Shown: positions 6,630-8,118 of the stretch, in pieces
How positions within the stretch are numbered: the stretch's first letter is position 1
Layout: each line of letters opens with the position of its first letter
Assembly: GCA_009649835.1 (NCBI GenBank)
Contig: PYCK01000115.1
Coordinates: forward strand, 1 to 8,118
Source of the DNA: Candidatus Methanocomedens sp.
GTDB taxonomy: Archaea > Halobacteriota > Methanosarcinia > Methanosarcinales > Methanocomedenaceae
Direction: 5' to 3'
Length of the DNA: 8,118 bases
The notes under the pieces: generated by a model
Seen by the model: the letters and a program-made list of their open reading frames with translations, nothing else
The model's database searches: none
Told to the model about the DNA's origin: nothing
Translations under genes and position numbers: made by a program

Positions 6630-6680
6630 TTTTCAATATCACCTTTACATATTGGTCTGTTATCTATCCTATATCATTCA

Positions 6681-6691
6681 CCTATAAAACC
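6681..6691 (-). promoter_or_regulatory. TATA-like box for the 53-residue ORF
   Basis: The reverse strand reads GGTTTTATAGG, centred about 57 bp upstream of the ATG at 6629. That predicts a leader of about 30 nt containing the AGGTGAT ribosome binding site. Supported by composition and spacing only. Confidence 0.35.
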
Positions 6692-6810
6692 TTTACTTGA
6701 CCAGCGGCCTTGGGTAAAATTATTCAATGGAATCTGTACGTTATACTGTAATTGGTCAGAAATCTTAAATCAGAAATATGACTACTCGGAAGTACTGGAT
6801 GTGCCACAGA

Positions 6811-7299
6811 TCATGCAAGGCTTATATTGCAGCCTGCTCCCTGTCCGATACCTTCATCCACACGCACATGCAGGTTCGTGATATTATCTGCAAAACCGTT
6901 ATTCCTGATAGCGGTAGAAATCTCATTAAGGAAATACTTGCACAGGTCTTCGGCACTTACCGAGGGTATGGGTAGTAACTTTACATCATCTGCAGGCAGC
7001 ACATAATGTTTGCAGCTTTTAATAAGTTCCACAGTATAATAACCATCATCTTTAGTTATTTTCAATCTGGGATCGTCCATGGCCAGCAATATCCTATGGT
7101 CCAGCCGGTCGCATACCCCCATAACAATCCTCTTCACATCCTCAAAATCAATGATGAACTGCCCTGCCTGGCTGCCCTCGATACGTACGCTGACAGCATA
7201 AGTATGACCGTGCAGCCTGCCGCATTTTGGATGGTCAGGTATTAAATGGCAGGCTGAGAACCGTAGTTTTGCATGCCAGCCATCAAGTTCTATGAACAA
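6811..7299 (-). CDS. queD: 6-pyruvoyl-tetrahydropterin synthase family protein, probable QueD
   Basis: QueD (6-carboxytetrahydropterin synthase) converts dihydroneopterin triphosphate towards preQ0, the precursor of archaeosine in archaeal tRNA. The 162-residue protein has zinc ligands H18, H30 and H32, and the nucleophilic cysteine C26 in the CxxxHGH motif (CGRLHGH, 26-32) typical of QueD-type enzymes. It also has IDFEDVK (50-56), LDH (66-68), SAEDL (115-119) and a late E149. It is longer than many bacterial QueD proteins (about 120 residues), mainly through an insert around 75-105, as in archaeal forms. The start is TTG: the frame has a stop two codons upstream, and AGGTGA (7312-7307) lies 7 nt before the TTG. 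It diverges from rlmE. A related pterin synthase role cannot be excluded, and no queC or queE is present here. Confidence 0.88.
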   Translation of the reverse strand: MFIELDGWHAKLRFSACHLIPDHPKCGRLHGHTYAVSVRIEGSQAGQFIIDFEDVKRIVMGVCDRLDHRILLAMDDPRLKITKDDGYYTVELIKSCKHYVLPADDVKLLPIPSVSAEDLCKYFLNEISTAIRNNGFADNITNLHVRVDEGIGQGAGCNISLA

Positions 7300-7351
7300 C
7301 TCTTATTCACCTGGGTGAGGTTTAAGGCAGTCCATAACAATAAACCCTTGT
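7300..7351. promoter_or_regulatory. Divergent queD/rlmE promoter region
   Basis: These 52 bp serve both genes. Rightward, GGTTTAAGG (7319-7327) lies about 28 bp before the rlmE ATG and predicts a nearly leaderless message, in line with the missing Shine-Dalgarno motif. Leftward, the AT-rich stretch at 7336-7348 suits a queD transcript with a leader of about 15 nt carrying AGGTGA (7312-7307). An inverted repeat, TCACC-TG-GGTGA (7307-7318), overlaps that ribosome binding site. Confidence 0.45.
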
Positions 7352-8116
7352 ATGGCCAGGAACCAGAAGGATTATTTCTACTATAAAGCAAAGGATGAAG
7401 GATATCGTTCACGGGCCGCTTACAAGCTGCAGCAGATCAATAAGAAGCACAACGTAATAAAACCAGGTGACTCGGTAGTGGACCTGGGTGCTGCCCCGGG
7501 TGGCTGGCTGCAGATGGCAAAAGAGCTTTCAGGCGGGCGGGTACTGGGTGTTGACCTGCAGAAGATAGCACCTATTGAGGGAGTGGATACTGTTAAAGGG
7601 GATCTCACTTCTGACAGGATACTGGAAAGGATCGAGGAGATCGTTGGCGAACACGGGGCCGATGCCGTAATTTGCGATGCAGCGCCTAACCTGACCGGCA
7701 ATTGGAGTCTTGACCACGGCCGTTCCATTGACCTGAGCCAGGCGGCGCTTGGTGTGGCAAAACGGCTGCTAATGCCCGGAGGTCATTTTGTTGTTAAGGT
7801 ATTCCAGGGTGATATGTTCAAGGAGTTTTTGGATGAAGTGAAGGAAAATTTTGTGTATGTACGTTCATTTACGCCTTCAGCTTCCAGGAAGCAGAGTGCT
7901 GAAATATATGTAATAGGCAAGAAGTTCATATCGACTGATATCAAGGCAGGGAATGAATACGACGTGGAGATCCAGGAGATTGGAGAACAGGGAGATGGGA
8001 TTACCAGGATCGGGGATTTTGTTGTTTTTGTTAAACACGCTATGGTTGGGCAGGCAGTGCGTGTCCGGATAAGGGAAGTGCATCCCAATTTTGCTTTTGC
8101 TGATATTATCGAATAA
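7352..8116 (+). CDS. rlmE: 23S rRNA uridine 2'-O-methyltransferase (RlmE/FtsJ) with TRAM domain
   Basis: This 254-residue enzyme transfers a methyl group from S-adenosylmethionine to a ribose 2'-OH in 23S rRNA. The Rossmann-fold domain (about 10-195) has motif I VVDLGAAPGGW (42-52), where D44 and the glycines form the cofactor pocket. The K-D-K-E catalytic tetrad is visible as K25 (RAAYK), D109 (CDAAPN), K149 (VVKVFQG) and E184 (SAEIYVIG). A C-terminal TRAM domain (about 198-254, with YDVEIQEIGEQGDGI and a final FAFADIIE) adds an RNA-binding beta-barrel, as in many methanogen and haloarchaeal homologues and unlike E. coli RlmE. The ATG is preceded by a TATA box at leaderless spacing. The stop TAA is at 8114-8116, so the gene is complete. 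Confidence 0.96.
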   Translation: MARNQKDYFYYKAKDEGYRSRAAYKLQQINKKHNVIKPGDSVVDLGAAPGGWLQMAKELSGGRVLGVDLQKIAPIEGVDTVKGDLTSDRILERIEEIVGEHGADAVICDAAPNLTGNWSLDHGRSIDLSQAALGVAKRLLMPGGHFVVKVFQGDMFKEFLDEVKENFVYVRSFTPSASRKQSAEIYVIGKKFISTDIKAGNEYDVEIQEIGEQGDGITRIGDFVVFVKHAMVGQAVRVRIREVHPNFAFADIIE

Positions 8117-8118
8117 TA

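Noticed and set aside
6758..6778. Repeated TCAGAAAT pair downstream of queD
   Set aside because: Two 8-base copies in AT-rich DNA with no further unit; no CRISPR-like or operator-like regularity.
6724..6810. Possible short GTG-initiated ORF after queD
   Set aside because: About 25 codons, no good ribosome binding site and no distinctive sequence; the stretch 6692-6810 appears to be plain AT-rich intergenic DNA.

Overview
The window looks like a chromosomal segment from a methanogen-type euryarchaeon, most plausibly in or near the Methanosarcinales, including their anaerobic methane-oxidising (ANME) relatives. The clues are a single-chain CarB next to CarA, an RlmE/FtsJ methyltransferase carrying a C-terminal TRAM domain, a 162-residue archaeal-style QueD, an SSO/MJ-type ATPase with a DUF234-like C-terminus, and archaeal promoters (AT-rich TATA boxes, several near-leaderless starts, AGGTGAT ribosome binding sites elsewhere). 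The lineage call rests on protein character alone and is an inference.

Layout. Positions 1-112 hold the 5' end of an unknown leftward gene. It diverges, with only 28 bp between start codons, from a rightward ATPase/nuclease-like gene (141-1523). That gap and the ATPase start codon are covered by two overlapping 18-bp palindromes. Next, leftward, is a small toxin-antitoxin locus: an intact RelB-like antitoxin (1712-1915) and a RelE-like reading frame (1497-1730) with no normal start codon and no C-terminus, whose 3' end runs into the ATPase gene. This left part (about 1-1920) has an accessory character.

The core is the leftward carA-carB operon (6398 to 2110), encoding both subunits of carbamoyl phosphate synthase, which feeds pyrimidine and arginine synthesis. 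The two genes share one base (TAATG), and the carB ribosome binding site lies in the last codons of carA. The carA start codon lies in an 8-bp stem hairpin. A possible 45-residue ORF follows carB (1962-2099). A 53-residue ORF with a near-ideal ribosome binding site lies upstream of carA (6468-6629); a 49-residue ORF covers most of the same DNA on the other strand.

On the right, queD (leftward, TTG start) and rlmE (rightward) diverge from a 52-bp shared promoter region. Both serve RNA modification: QueD in the deazapurine (preQ0/archaeosine) pathway and RlmE in 23S rRNA 2'-O-methylation. I see no tRNA, rRNA, CRISPR array, insertion sequence or complete mobile element. No established novel system is evident. 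The least explained items are the palindromes on the ATPase start, the carA start-codon hairpin, the short ORFs flanking carAB and the eroded toxin.
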